From an uncultured Bacilli bacterium (GTDB lineage Bacteria > Bacillota_I > Bacilli_A > RF39 > UBA660): a DNA stretch of 29,866 bases. Where the stretch lies: contig CAKOIQ010000012.1 of assembly GCA_934086935.1 (NCBI GenBank), forward strand, positions 1 through 29,866, read 5' to 3'. The notes beneath the pieces were generated by a model that made no database searches, was not told where the DNA came from, and was given only the letters and a program-made list of their open reading frames with translations. This document shows, in pieces, positions 1 through 7,916 of the stretch. The number at the start of each line of letters is the position of its first letter. Within the stretch, counting starts at the first letter, position 1. Both the position numbers and the translations under genes were made by a program.

Positions 1-1052
1 CTAAGGGAATTATTATTTCTAATGGTAATTTTAATGCAATGGCTTTACAGACTAAAACGGTTTGTAATGAAATTAAACCAGGAAATTCAGTATTATCGGC
101 GTTACCAATTTTCCATGTTTTTGGTTTAGCTTTATGTTGTCATACATGTTTAAGTGCAGGTATGACTTGTATAATAGTTCCTAAGATTAATACTAAAAAG
201 ATAAATAGTGAATTAAAGAAATATAAGCCAAATGTTTATCCGGCTGTACCATCTTTACTTAAAATGAGTGTTGATAGTATGAAACCTGGTAAAAATGCTT
301 TAAAAGATATTAAAGTAGTTGTTGTTGGTGGTGATTATTTACCTCAAGATTTAAAAAATCAATTTGAAAGTTTTTTAAGAGAATGTGGTAGCAATGCGGT
401 TGTTAAAGTTGGTTATGGTTTAAGTGAAGCTACTGGATTTAGTTGTTGTACCGCTCCAATGAATGAGAACGATGTAATAAATGGTACTTTAGGTATTCCT
501 AATCCTGATATGGATATTAGAATATTTGAACCAAATAGCGATGTTGAAAAAGAAACTGGTGAAATTGGTGAAATTTGTATTAATGGACCAACTATTATGA
601 TGGGATATATTAATGAAGATGAAGAAACTGCTAAAACATTAGTAACTCATAGTGATGGTAAAATTTGGTTACATACTGGAGATTTAGGTTATAGAAATGA
701 AGACGGATTATTATTCTATTCTTCTAGATTAAAGAGAATGATTATAACTAATGGTTATAATGTATATCCAATTGAATTAGAAGAAATTATTTCTAAATGT
801 GAGTGTGTATCTTCTTGTACAGTTGTAGGTATTCCTCATAAAACTAAAGGGCAAACTCCTAAAGCGGTTATTGTTTTAAAAGATGGTTATGAAGATACTT
901 TAGAAACTAAAGCTAAAGTAAGAGCTTACTGTAAAGAACATTTAGCTGCTTATGCAGTTCCTAGTGAGATTGAATATCGTAAATCAGTGCCGGTTACAGC
1001 TGTAGGTAAAGTAGCTTACCGAGAACTTGAGAAAAAGCATAAGAAAAAATAG
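1..1052 (+). CDS. Acyl-CoA synthetase-like AMP-binding enzyme, 5'-truncated
   Basis: C-terminal part of an ANL-superfamily (AMP-forming) acyl-CoA synthetase, which activates a carboxylate with ATP and transfers it to CoA. The frame is open from the window edge (codons start at base 3). The first readable residues, KGIIISNGN, are the end of the ATP-binding P-loop (family motif SGTTGxPKG), so only the N-terminal part is missing. Visible further on are the GYGLSEATG motif, the LHTGDLGY motif, the hinge and A8 region (LKRMIITNGYNVYPIELEE), and the C-terminal catalytic lysine region (PVTAVGKVAYRELE). The ATG at base 39 is internal, not a start. The overall pattern is closer to fatty-acid/long-chain CoA ligases than to peptide synthetase domains, but the substrate cannot be read. 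A terminator follows the stop directly. Confidence 0.85.
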   Translation, partial: KGIIISNGNFNAMALQTKTVCNEIKPGNSVLSALPIFHVFGLALCCHTCLSAGMTCIIVPKINTKKINSELKKYKPNVYPAVPSLLKMSVDSMKPGKNALKDIKVVVVGGDYLPQDLKNQFESFLRECGSNAVVKVGYGLSEATGFSCCTAPMNENDVINGTLGIPNPDMDIRIFEPNSDVEKETGEIGEICINGPTIMMGYINEDEETAKTLVTHSDGKIWLHTGDLGYRNEDGLLFYSSRLKRMIITNGYNVYPIELEEIISKCECVSSCTVVGIPHKTKGQTPKAVIVLKDGYEDTLETKAKVRAYCKEHLAAYAVPSEIEYRKSVPVTAVGKVAYRELEKKHKKK

Positions 1053-1078
1053 CAATATCTTTTGATATTGTTTTCTTT
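1053..1078 (+). terminator. Intrinsic terminator of the acyl-CoA synthetase gene
   Basis: Seven-base-pair stem CAATATC/GATATTG with a TTTT loop, followed by TTTTCTTT. It begins at the base after the stop codon. Confidence 0.75.
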
Positions 1079-1118
1079 TGTGTTAAAATAAGCTAAATGC
1101 AACTATAAGTTAACAAAA

Positions 1119-1172
1119 AACAACTAAAAATTGGTAGAATGCAACCAGTAGAAATTATATGATTTAGTTGTT
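1119..1172 (+). promoter_or_regulatory. Perfect 10-bp inverted repeat ahead of the XRE regulator gene
   Basis: AACAACTAAA (1119-1128) is repeated in perfect inverse as TTTAGTTGTT (1163-1172), separated by 34 bases. The second arm ends directly against the AGGAGG ribosome binding site (1173-1178). A direct repeat AATGCAAC lies at 1096-1103 and 1138-1145. A plausible but weak promoter (TTGGTA-N18-TTATAT, -10 at 1155-1160) lies between the arms. The arrangement fits an operator for autoregulation by the XRE protein or a leader hairpin; which of these is inference. Confidence 0.45.
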
Positions 1173-1185
1173 AGGAGGAGATATT

Positions 1186-2565
1186 ATGAATTTATCTGAC
1201 AATTTAAAAAGGATTAGAAAGGAAAATAATTTATCACAAGAACAACTTGCAGATAAACTAGGAGTGTCAAGACAATCTGTATCTAAATGGGAATCGGGAC
1301 AAGCTTATCCAGAGATGGATAAAGTTTTACAATTATGTCAATTATTTAATTTAAATATTGATGAGTTATTAAATCAGAATATTAAAGATGTTAATAATAA
1401 AAAACAAGCAAAGAATACTTTTAATAAATTTTTAGAAAGTGCTTTAGATTATCTTACAAGGGTATATAAAATGCTTAGTGCAATGACTTTTAGACAAAAA
1501 GTAAAATGTTTTTTAGAAATGTTTATATTTGGCTCTTTTATTGTTTTATGTTTAATGTTATTAGGTAGTTTCTTATCTTATATATATTATGGATTATTTG
1601 GATTCTTACCTTCATCTTTTTATTATGGTATACATAGAATATTATCTACTTTATATATATTAGCTATTAGCATTGTTACTATTATGATTTTACTTCATAT
1701 ATTTAAAATAAGATTTTTAGATTATTATGAAAAGTCAGTAATTGAAGAAAAAACAAATGAAAAAGATGATAATGAGCTAGTTAAAGAAGAAAAGAAGTCT
1801 GAAAAGAAAAAAGATAATGTTAAAGAAACTAAAATTATTATTAGAGATCCAGAACATTCTGATTTTAGATTATTTTCGGGATTAGCTAAGATTGTATTAT
1901 TTTTTGTAGATTGTTTTGTAATATTTTGTGGATTTTGTTTTTGCACAATACTTATTGCTTTATTGGCATGTTTAGTTATTAGTTTCTTAATAACTAAATC
2001 AGGATTTTTATTTTGGGGAATCTTACTTATAATTCTTTCTTTAATTGCATGTGATATTATTATATTGATTAAGATATATTCTTTCTTAAAAAATCGTAGA
2101 ACTAAAGAAGGAATGTGTGCTTTAGTGTTTTTATTATCATTAGTATGTTGTGGTATTGGTTGTGGATTATTTTCTTTAGGAATGTCTAATTTTAAGAGCT
2201 ATTCTAATTATAGTGATAAGACAACTTTTAGTACATTTAGTGAAACTGTTAAATATGATAAAGATTTAGTAATTAATAACTTTAATAAATATAATTTTGT
2301 TGAAAGTGATAGTAATTCAATGGTTTTAGAGGTAGTAACTAATTATGGTAATACTGCGGAGTTAGATGTTTATAAAAATACTATTGATTATCATGTTTAT
2401 TATGGTGCTGATTTTAATTTCTTTGATGAAGTACGTATGGTAATTAATGATGTTAATAGAAATAGATTAGTTGATTATAATTATACTAATTATACAATTT
2501 ATACTAGTAAAGAAAACTATGAACAATTGATGAAGAATTATGAAAACTACCCTTATTTTAGTTAA
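1186..2565 (+). CDS. XRE-family HTH regulator fused to a multi-pass membrane sensor
   Basis: Membrane-anchored transcription regulator of 459 residues. Residues 5-60 are a classic XRE/Cro-type helix-turn-helix (LSQEQLADKLGVSRQSVSKWE). A charged linker follows, then hydrophobic segments near 112-137 and 152-174. A Lys/Glu-rich cytoplasmic stretch lies around 183-222. More membrane segments lie at about 234-269, 275-300 and 310-332, and a roughly 125-residue Tyr/Asn-rich hydrophilic C-terminus is probably outside the cell. The start is the ATG at 1186, seven bases after AGGAGG; an in-frame TTG at 1168 lies before the binding site and is rejected. The signal sensed and target genes are unknown. 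The inverted repeat just upstream suggests autoregulation. One-component membrane regulators of this layout are common in gut Bacillota; I do not recognise the C-terminal domain. Confidence 0.85.
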   Translation: MNLSDNLKRIRKENNLSQEQLADKLGVSRQSVSKWESGQAYPEMDKVLQLCQLFNLNIDELLNQNIKDVNNKKQAKNTFNKFLESALDYLTRVYKMLSAMTFRQKVKCFLEMFIFGSFIVLCLMLLGSFLSYIYYGLFGFLPSSFYYGIHRILSTLYILAISIVTIMILLHIFKIRFLDYYEKSVIEEKTNEKDDNELVKEEKKSEKKKDNVKETKIIIRDPEHSDFRLFSGLAKIVLFFVDCFVIFCGFCFCTILIALLACLVISFLITKSGFLFWGILLIILSLIACDIIILIKIYSFLKNRRTKEGMCALVFLLSLVCCGIGCGLFSLGMSNFKSYSNYSDKTTFSTFSETVKYDKDLVINNFNKYNFVESDSNSMVLEVVTNYGNTAELDVYKNTIDYHVYYGADFNFFDEVRMVINDVNRNRLVDYNYTNYTIYTSKENYEQLMKNYENYPYFS

Positions 2566-2609
2566 GAATAATTAAATTAAAGTTGCTTATAATATAATAA
2601 AGGTGATTT

Positions 2610-3044
2610 ATGAAAAAATTTATTATATTGCTTACAGCAACTTTTTTGATTGGAGTTGTTCCATCTTTATTAACTGGTAGTAGTGTTGAAGGTTTAACTT
2701 TACCGGCTTTTTATCCGCCTAAAATAGTTTTTCCAATAGTGTGGACAATCTTATTTATATTAATGACAATAAGTATTTATTTAGCTACTAAGTATGATGA
2801 TATGCCGTATATTGTTTATTTTATTCAGTTATTAATTAATGCATGTTGGACATTTATCTTTTTTGGATTAAAGATGAGATTGTTTGCCTTTATTTGGATT
2901 TTAATATTACTAGTAATAGTTGGATATATGACTTATTCTTTCTTTAAATATAATAAAGTTTCAGGATATTTATTAATTCCTTATATTGTATGGTTATTAA
3001 TAGCGGGATATTTAAATTTTGCAATATATTTATTAAATAAGTAA
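2610..3044 (+). CDS. tspO: TspO/MBR family membrane protein
   Basis: Five-helix membrane protein of 144 residues, the normal size for the TspO/MBR (tryptophan-rich sensory protein, peripheral benzodiazepine receptor) family, whose members bind porphyrins and related ligands. Family hallmarks visible are the proline-rich loop before helix 2 (LPAFYPPKIVFPIVWTILF), the NACWTFIFFG stretch in helix 3, and the IPYIVWLLIAGYLNFAIYLLN end of helix 5. Tryptophans are fewer than in proteobacterial homologues. The ATG at 2610 follows AAGGTGA. The gene is 44 bases after the XRE gene on the same strand, with TATAAT-like sequences at 2588-2598, so it may have its own promoter. Which ligand it binds here is not known. 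Confidence 0.88.
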   Translation: MKKFIILLTATFLIGVVPSLLTGSSVEGLTLPAFYPPKIVFPIVWTILFILMTISIYLATKYDDMPYIVYFIQLLINACWTFIFFGLKMRLFAFIWILILLVIVGYMTYSFFKYNKVSGYLLIPYIVWLLIAGYLNFAIYLLNK

Positions 3045-3087
3045 ATAATTAATAATAAAATGGTAATAATAATAACAGGTGTTAGAT

Positions 3088-3426
3088 GTGAAGAAGTACT
3101 GTGTTATATTACTATTTTTTTTATTTGTTTTAATTATATCTTTAAATAATAATAGTTATGCTTATGTTGATTGTAATAATTATATTATAGAACCTAAAGG
3201 AGTTAATACTTTAAATTTAAGTAAATATTTAAATAATATTAGATATAATGAATTAATTAGTTTTTGTTCGAATGAAAAATGTTATGAAGTTAGAGAAGGT
3301 AAAATTAAAGATTCAATTAATAATTTTAATAATATTTATAATAAAACTTTAAGTAATGAAGAATATGAAATAATTAGAGTTAAGGGATATCCGATAAATA
3401 GAATATTTATTAATAATTGTGAATAA
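3088..3426 (+). CDS. Small secreted protein of unknown function
   Basis: Predicted exported protein of 112 residues. The start is taken as GTG at 3088 (MKKYCVILLFFLFVLIISL), because AGGTG at 3077-3081 is then correctly spaced; an earlier in-frame GTG at 3079 lies inside that binding site. The N-terminus is a textbook signal peptide with a likely cleavage after NNSYA. The mature part is Asn/Ile/Tyr-rich and holds four cysteines (DCNN, FCSNEKC, NNC near the end), which could form disulfides outside the cell. No known domain recognised. The gene ends inside the convergent helicase gene, overlapping it by 17 bases, with no terminator between them. Confidence 0.6.
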   Translation: MKKYCVILLFFLFVLIISLNNNSYAYVDCNNYIIEPKGVNTLNLSKYLNNIRYNELISFCSNEKCYEVREGKIKDSINNFNNIYNKTLSNEEYEIIRVKGYPINRIFINNCE

Positions 3427-4768
3427 TTTCAATATCTTTTTTATTATCTTTAATTAATTCTTTTATAAAGATACTTGGATTATTTTTAGGAACTAATAAA
3501 TATATATAGTTTCTTGTTCTAGTTAAGGCGACATAAAATAGTCGTCTTTCTTCTTCATAAGGATATTCATCTTGATTAAGAATTTCAGATATTATTTGGT
3601 GATCTTTAGTTTTGGTTGGCATAGAATGATTTGAGTTTTCTAGGTTTATTAGGATAACATTATCTTCTTCTAATCCTTTTGATTTATGAATTGTTAGGTA
3701 TTTTACTTTATCTGATAAAGTTACATTCCAAGATAAGATATCTTTATTGTTACGTCCAAGTATTAGGATATTAGTATCTATATTATTGATTAATTTGTTT
3801 ATAACTTTTGATTTATTAACATAATAAATTATTTTTATAGGTTTATTTAAATCTTTAGGACATTTAGAATTTTTTAGTAGCTGATTTTTATTTTTGGCAA
3901 TAAAGTTATTAGATATTGTGATAAGAGTTTGACTATTGCGATAGTTATATTTTAATTTTATTATTTTAAGATTGTCTATATATTTATCTAAATGAATAAA
4001 TACATTTAAATTACATCCACTAAATCGATATATTGATTGATAATCATCACCAACTGCAAATATTGTTCCATGATTTTGGTTTAAAATAGCTTTTATTAGG
4101 TTTAATCTAATTAGTGATGTATCTTGAAATTCATCAATCATGATAAATTTATATTTTGTTTTGACTTCGTTATTATTAATTTTATTTGTGGCCATAAGAA
4201 TCATGTCATTAAAATCTACATATCCAGATGATTTTAATTCGTTATTATATATTAGATATATTTCTAGAATAGTTAGGTAATAGTCTTTTTTTATGTATTT
4301 ACTTTGTTTTACTAAATTTATTAGTTTATCAACATCGTTATTATTGCATTTATAGAGGTTTATAAAGGTTATGATAAGTTTTTTTAGGTTGTCTTTGGTA
4401 TTTTCAAGTAAGAGTCTTTTTATTCTTATTTTGGCTTTAAAATGGTCCTTTAAATAAGAATTAAAATATTCATCTATAATATAATTTAACATGTTATCTT
4501 TAGCTATTTTTATATTGTCAGTATGTATTAAATCTAGTGATAATTTATGAAAAGTCTTAATATCAATATTATAATTAATTTTTCTTTTTAAATCATTAAC
4601 TGATTCATTAGTAAAAGAGATGATTAGTAATTCATCTTCTTTATAAATATTATTATCTAATAAGTAGTTTATTTTATTAATAATTGTAAATGTTTTACCA
4701 GAACCAGCACCAGCAATAAGTAGGGTGTTAGAAAGTGATAAAACAGCTTCTTGTTGCTCTTCATTCAT
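3410..4768 (-). CDS. Compact UvrD/PcrA-like SF1 helicase
   Basis: ATP-dependent DNA helicase of superfamily 1A, 452 residues against about 700-750 for PcrA/UvrD/Rep. The motifs are present in order: Q-motif (NEEQQEAV), Walker A (AGAGSGKT, 19-26), Ia (LLIISFTNESV), DEAD-type motif II (IDEFQDTS), motif III (GDDYQSIYRFSG), motif IV (LKYNYRNS), motif V (TIHKSKGLE) and motif VI (EERRLFYVALTRTR). All catalytic residues appear intact. The saving in length is mostly in the accessory 1B/2B insertions and the C-terminal extension. It has its own promoter and no Shine-Dalgarno sequence: the predicted transcript starts at the ATG. It lies just downstream of addBA, so a DNA-repair role is likely. It is not PcrA itself on size alone; the specific role is unknown. 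Confidence 0.85.
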   Translation of the reverse strand: MNEEQQEAVLSLSNTLLIAGAGSGKTFTIINKINYLLDNNIYKEDELLIISFTNESVNDLKRKINYNIDIKTFHKLSLDLIHTDNIKIAKDNMLNYIIDEYFNSYLKDHFKAKIRIKRLLLENTKDNLKKLIITFINLYKCNNNDVDKLINLVKQSKYIKKDYYLTILEIYLIYNNELKSSGYVDFNDMILMATNKINNNEVKTKYKFIMIDEFQDTSLIRLNLIKAILNQNHGTIFAVGDDYQSIYRFSGCNLNVFIHLDKYIDNLKIIKLKYNYRNSQTLITISNNFIAKNKNQLLKNSKCPKDLNKPIKIIYYVNKSKVINKLINNIDTNILILGRNNKDILSWNVTLSDKVKYLTIHKSKGLEEDNVILINLENSNHSMPTKTKDHQIISEILNQDEYPYEEERRLFYVALTRTRNYIYLLVPKNNPSIFIKELIKDNKKDIEIIHNY

Positions 4769-4774
4769 AAGTAG

Positions 4775-4803
4775 AATATAGTATGTTTATAAATTTAAGT
4801 CAA
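4775..4803 (-). promoter_or_regulatory. Promoter of the compact helicase (apparently leaderless)
   Basis: On the minus strand TTGACT (4803-4798), a 17-base spacer, TATATT (4780-4775). The standard 6-base gap puts the transcription start at 4768, the A of the ATG. No ribosome binding site lies between. The -35 sits immediately beyond the addA terminator. Confidence 0.7.
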
Positions 4804-4804
4804 G

Positions 4805-4829
4805 AAAAAACAAGAAATTAATTCTTGTT
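4805..4829 (-). terminator. Intrinsic terminator of addBA
   Basis: Minus-strand hairpin with an 8-bp stem AACAAGAA/TTCTTGTT around a 5-base loop, followed by a T-run (A-run 4805-4810 on the plus strand). The addA stop codon (4820-4818) lies in the loop. Confidence 0.8.
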
Positions 4830-7800
4830 TAAATCGATAAGTTCTTTGTTTAATAGTGAATATAAATAAATATAAGTTGGTTTATTATTTTTATTTTCAA
4901 TATATTCTTTATAACCATTTAATTGTTTTAAGTAAGCTTGATCATTAGTATTTTTTAGTTTGTAATCTATGATGTCAATATGATCTGGATATTCTAACAT
5001 TAGGTCAATGATACCAGTTTTAATTTGTTTATCATTTTCATAAATAAATTCATATTCGTGATAAATATTTGCATCTTTGATGTTAGACATAATTTGATTG
5101 TTTAATAATTCTTGAGTTATTTCTTGCTCTTCATTGGTTAACAGAGAATAATCTGGATTTTTAAAATCAGTATTTTCCAGGATGTAGTGCATGTGAGTTC
5201 CATATTCCATGTTAGCTACTTCTGTAGGTGTTATTAATTTGTTTTCACTTTTAGAATAATGTTCTTCGTTAATAAGTTCAGAAATATATTCTTTTTCATT
5301 AACTATAATTTTATTGTTTTCTTCAGTGTCAATGTTAATATTATTTTTTTGTGAATACTTATAACCAATATTTATTTCTGGCAAATCTATATTTTCAATA
5401 TATTTATGAATATATGGATAAACTGATTCTAAAATATCTTTGTATGAACGATAATTTATTCTGGTTAGGTAATCAATAATACCATTTTCATCAGTAGTAC
5501 AATTATCGTTTTGAATTAAATTTGTAACCATAATCATTTTTTCTTTTGCTCTGGTTAAAGCAACATAGAACAATCTAATTCTTTCGGATATTTCATCTAT
5601 AATATAGGTTTCTTTGTTTAAGAAGTTGACAAAAGTACTTTTAAAGCCATTGTCATAATTTGGTAAAATTAATCCGAATTTTGTATTAAAGATAATTCTA
5701 TTATTTAAATCCATTAAATTAAATTCTTTATGTAAACTTGGAAAATAACAAATTTTATATTCTAGTCCTTTTGATTTATGAATATTTGTAATTGTTACTG
5801 AATCATTTTTATTTAAAAGGGCAGGTATTTTAATACTTTCTTCGTCATTAATTAAAGAATCTAAATAATCATTTACTTCATAGATAGTTATATTAACTTT
5901 ATTTAATTCTTTAAATTTATTAATTAAGTTATCTAGAATAATTGAACGATAATTAAGATTACCGGCAATAATCATTTTGTCATAAAATTTATAGTCATAA
6001 ATTATTTTTTTAATTATTTCTTCATTACTTAAACTATCCAAATTTTTTGAAATATTATAAGCAATTTCATATATTTCGGATTCATTAATTTTGTTTTGAC
6101 TAATTGTGTCATATATAGTTTGATCATCTAATTGATAAAGATAACTTCTAGCAATACTTGCAAAACAGAATCTAGTTGTTTCATTAAATTTGTTATTTTT
6201 TATGTTGATAATAAATTTAATTATATTATTTATAAGTGATGTTTCGTCAGAAATCATGATATTGTCATCTTTATAGATATTGATTGGAACATTAAGAAAA
6301 TCAAATATTTTTTTGTAGGTGTCAAACGCAGTTGTGCGATCAATTAAAATACAGAAATCACTATATTTGCATGGTCTCAAAGTTTTATCAAAAACTTCAT
6401 AGTTGCTCGTTACTTTTTTCTTAATGTCATTAGCGATGATAAATGCTTCCATTTCTTCTTTAGTAAAATTAGGGTCTGGTAAATAATTGTATATTTCTAA
6501 ATTATTATTATAGTTATTGTTTCCTTCTTCAATGAAGGTGTTGTTACCAAAGATTAATTGATGCTCTTTTATGTAATTAGCATTGCCAATATTATCATCC
6601 ATAATATGATTAAATATTTGATTAATACTATCTAGAACTTCACCACGTGATCTAAAATTTTTATTTAAATCTATTTTGAAACCATTGTTTCCTTCTTTAT
6701 ATGCATCATATTTTATTTTAAAGATATCAGGATTAGCATTTCTAAATCGATAAATCGATTGTTTAATATCACCAACCATATAAACATTATTGTTTTCAAT
6801 GTATTTAATGAATTGTTCTTGAACATCACTAGTATCTTGATATTCATCAATCATAATTTCTTTGTAATAATTTTTTAATTCGTTTCTAATATCTTCATTT
6901 TCATCCAATATTTTAAGAGCAAATTTACTTATGTCATTAAATTCAAATACTTGATATTTATATTTATAAGCATTTACTTTTTGAGTTAATTTTAATAATA
7001 TTTCGATAATTACTTCAGCATATTCTTTGGTTTTTAATAAATCATCTTTTAATACTTGTTCATGAAATTCAGTTAATGATTTCAAGTCTTTAATTATTTT
7101 AGTTATTTGTTCTTTATAATATTTTGCTTTATCAGAAGCATTTCTTAAAGGTGATAATTTAAAATCTAAGTTCCTTCTTATTTCTTGATAATTAGAACTT
7201 TTAAGTAGTGGTTCTAGGGTTTTATAAATTTTGTCATAGTAATCACTATCTACTTCAAAAGATAAGTTTAGTAGTAAGTTCTTGATGGATACAACTCTTT
7301 TTAAGAGGGTATTTTCAAACTGCTGGAAAAGTTTATCTAAATTATTTTTATTATAGTATGATTCTATATAATTATTTAAATAATCTTCTTTTTTTGTTAT
7401 TAAATCAAAAGAATAGTCTAAATTCAAAATTGTTTTTTTGGTTTGTCTAGCATTTTTAGTTCCAAAGTCAGTAACAAATTTGATAAATTTTTCGTTCTTT
7501 TGAGTAAAGAATTCATCGAATATTTCTTCAATAAAATCTTTCTTTTTCTTTTTGATGATAGATGAATCAATTAATGTAATATTTGAATCTAAATTTAATA
7601 AATAGTGATATTTTTTTACTAGTGATAAAACATAGGCATCAAAAGTTGTAATATCAGCTGAATCGGTTAATTTGGCTTCATTTTTGATTTCATCGTCTTC
7701 TAGAATTGCTTTTTTAATTCTGGTCTTCATTTCCATGGCTGCATTATTAGTAAATGTTAAAATTAATAATTCATTGATGTGCATACCTTTTTTTAAATTT

Positions 7801-7916
7801 GTTATTACTCTTTGGGTTAAAACGGCTGTTTTACCAGAACCAGCACCGGCGGAAACAATGATATTGGTGTTTCCTTTAACGATTGCAAGCATTTGTTCTT
7901 CAGTCCATTTAGTCAT
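4818..7916 (-). CDS. addA: ATP-dependent helicase/nuclease subunit AddA
   Basis: Catalytic helicase subunit of the AddAB complex, which resects double-strand breaks for RecA loading. 1032 residues, shorter than the roughly 1230 of Bacillus AddA. SF1 motifs: Walker A (SAGAGSGKT, about 22-30), LTFTNNAA, IDEYQDTS, GDIKQSIYRF, LNKNFRS, TNIHKSKGLE, and RLFYVALTRAKE. The C-terminal RecB-type nuclease domain is present: GTHMHYILE, then GIIDLM (Asp near 971) and IDYK (Asp 984, Lys 986), then QLNGY. The start is the ATG at 7916, eight bases after AGGAGG. An in-frame GTG at 7925 is part of the binding site itself and is rejected. The start overlaps the end of addB by 8 bases, suggesting translational coupling. 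Confidence 0.95.
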   Translation of the reverse strand: MTKWTEEQMLAIVKGNTNIIVSAGAGSGKTAVLTQRVITNLKKGMHINELLILTFTNNAAMEMKTRIKKAILEDDEIKNEAKLTDSADITTFDAYVLSLVKKYHYLLNLDSNITLIDSSIIKKKKKDFIEEIFDEFFTQKNEKFIKFVTDFGTKNARQTKKTILNLDYSFDLITKKEDYLNNYIESYYNKNNLDKLFQQFENTLLKRVVSIKNLLLNLSFEVDSDYYDKIYKTLEPLLKSSNYQEIRRNLDFKLSPLRNASDKAKYYKEQITKIIKDLKSLTEFHEQVLKDDLLKTKEYAEVIIEILLKLTQKVNAYKYKYQVFEFNDISKFALKILDENEDIRNELKNYYKEIMIDEYQDTSDVQEQFIKYIENNNVYMVGDIKQSIYRFRNANPDIFKIKYDAYKEGNNGFKIDLNKNFRSRGEVLDSINQIFNHIMDDNIGNANYIKEHQLIFGNNTFIEEGNNNYNNNLEIYNYLPDPNFTKEEMEAFIIANDIKKKVTSNYEVFDKTLRPCKYSDFCILIDRTTAFDTYKKIFDFLNVPINIYKDDNIMISDETSLINNIIKFIINIKNNKFNETTRFCFASIARSYLYQLDDQTIYDTISQNKINESEIYEIAYNISKNLDSLSNEEIIKKIIYDYKFYDKMIIAGNLNYRSIILDNLINKFKELNKVNITIYEVNDYLDSLINDEESIKIPALLNKNDSVTITNIHKSKGLEYKICYFPSLHKEFNLMDLNNRIIFNTKFGLILPNYDNGFKSTFVNFLNKETYIIDEISERIRLFYVALTRAKEKMIMVTNLIQNDNCTTDENGIIDYLTRINYRSYKDILESVYPYIHKYIENIDLPEINIGYKYSQKNNINIDTEENNKIIVNEKEYISELINEEHYSKSENKLITPTEVANMEYGTHMHYILENTDFKNPDYSLLTNEEQEITQELLNNQIMSNIKDANIYHEYEFIYENDKQIKTGIIDLMLEYPDHIDIIDYKLKNTNDQAYLKQLNGYKEYIENKNNKPTYIYLYSLLNKELIDLNKN

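Noticed and set aside
1168..1188. TTG start six codons earlier for the XRE regulator
   Set aside because: It lies upstream of AGGAGG, which is ideally spaced for the ATG at 1186.
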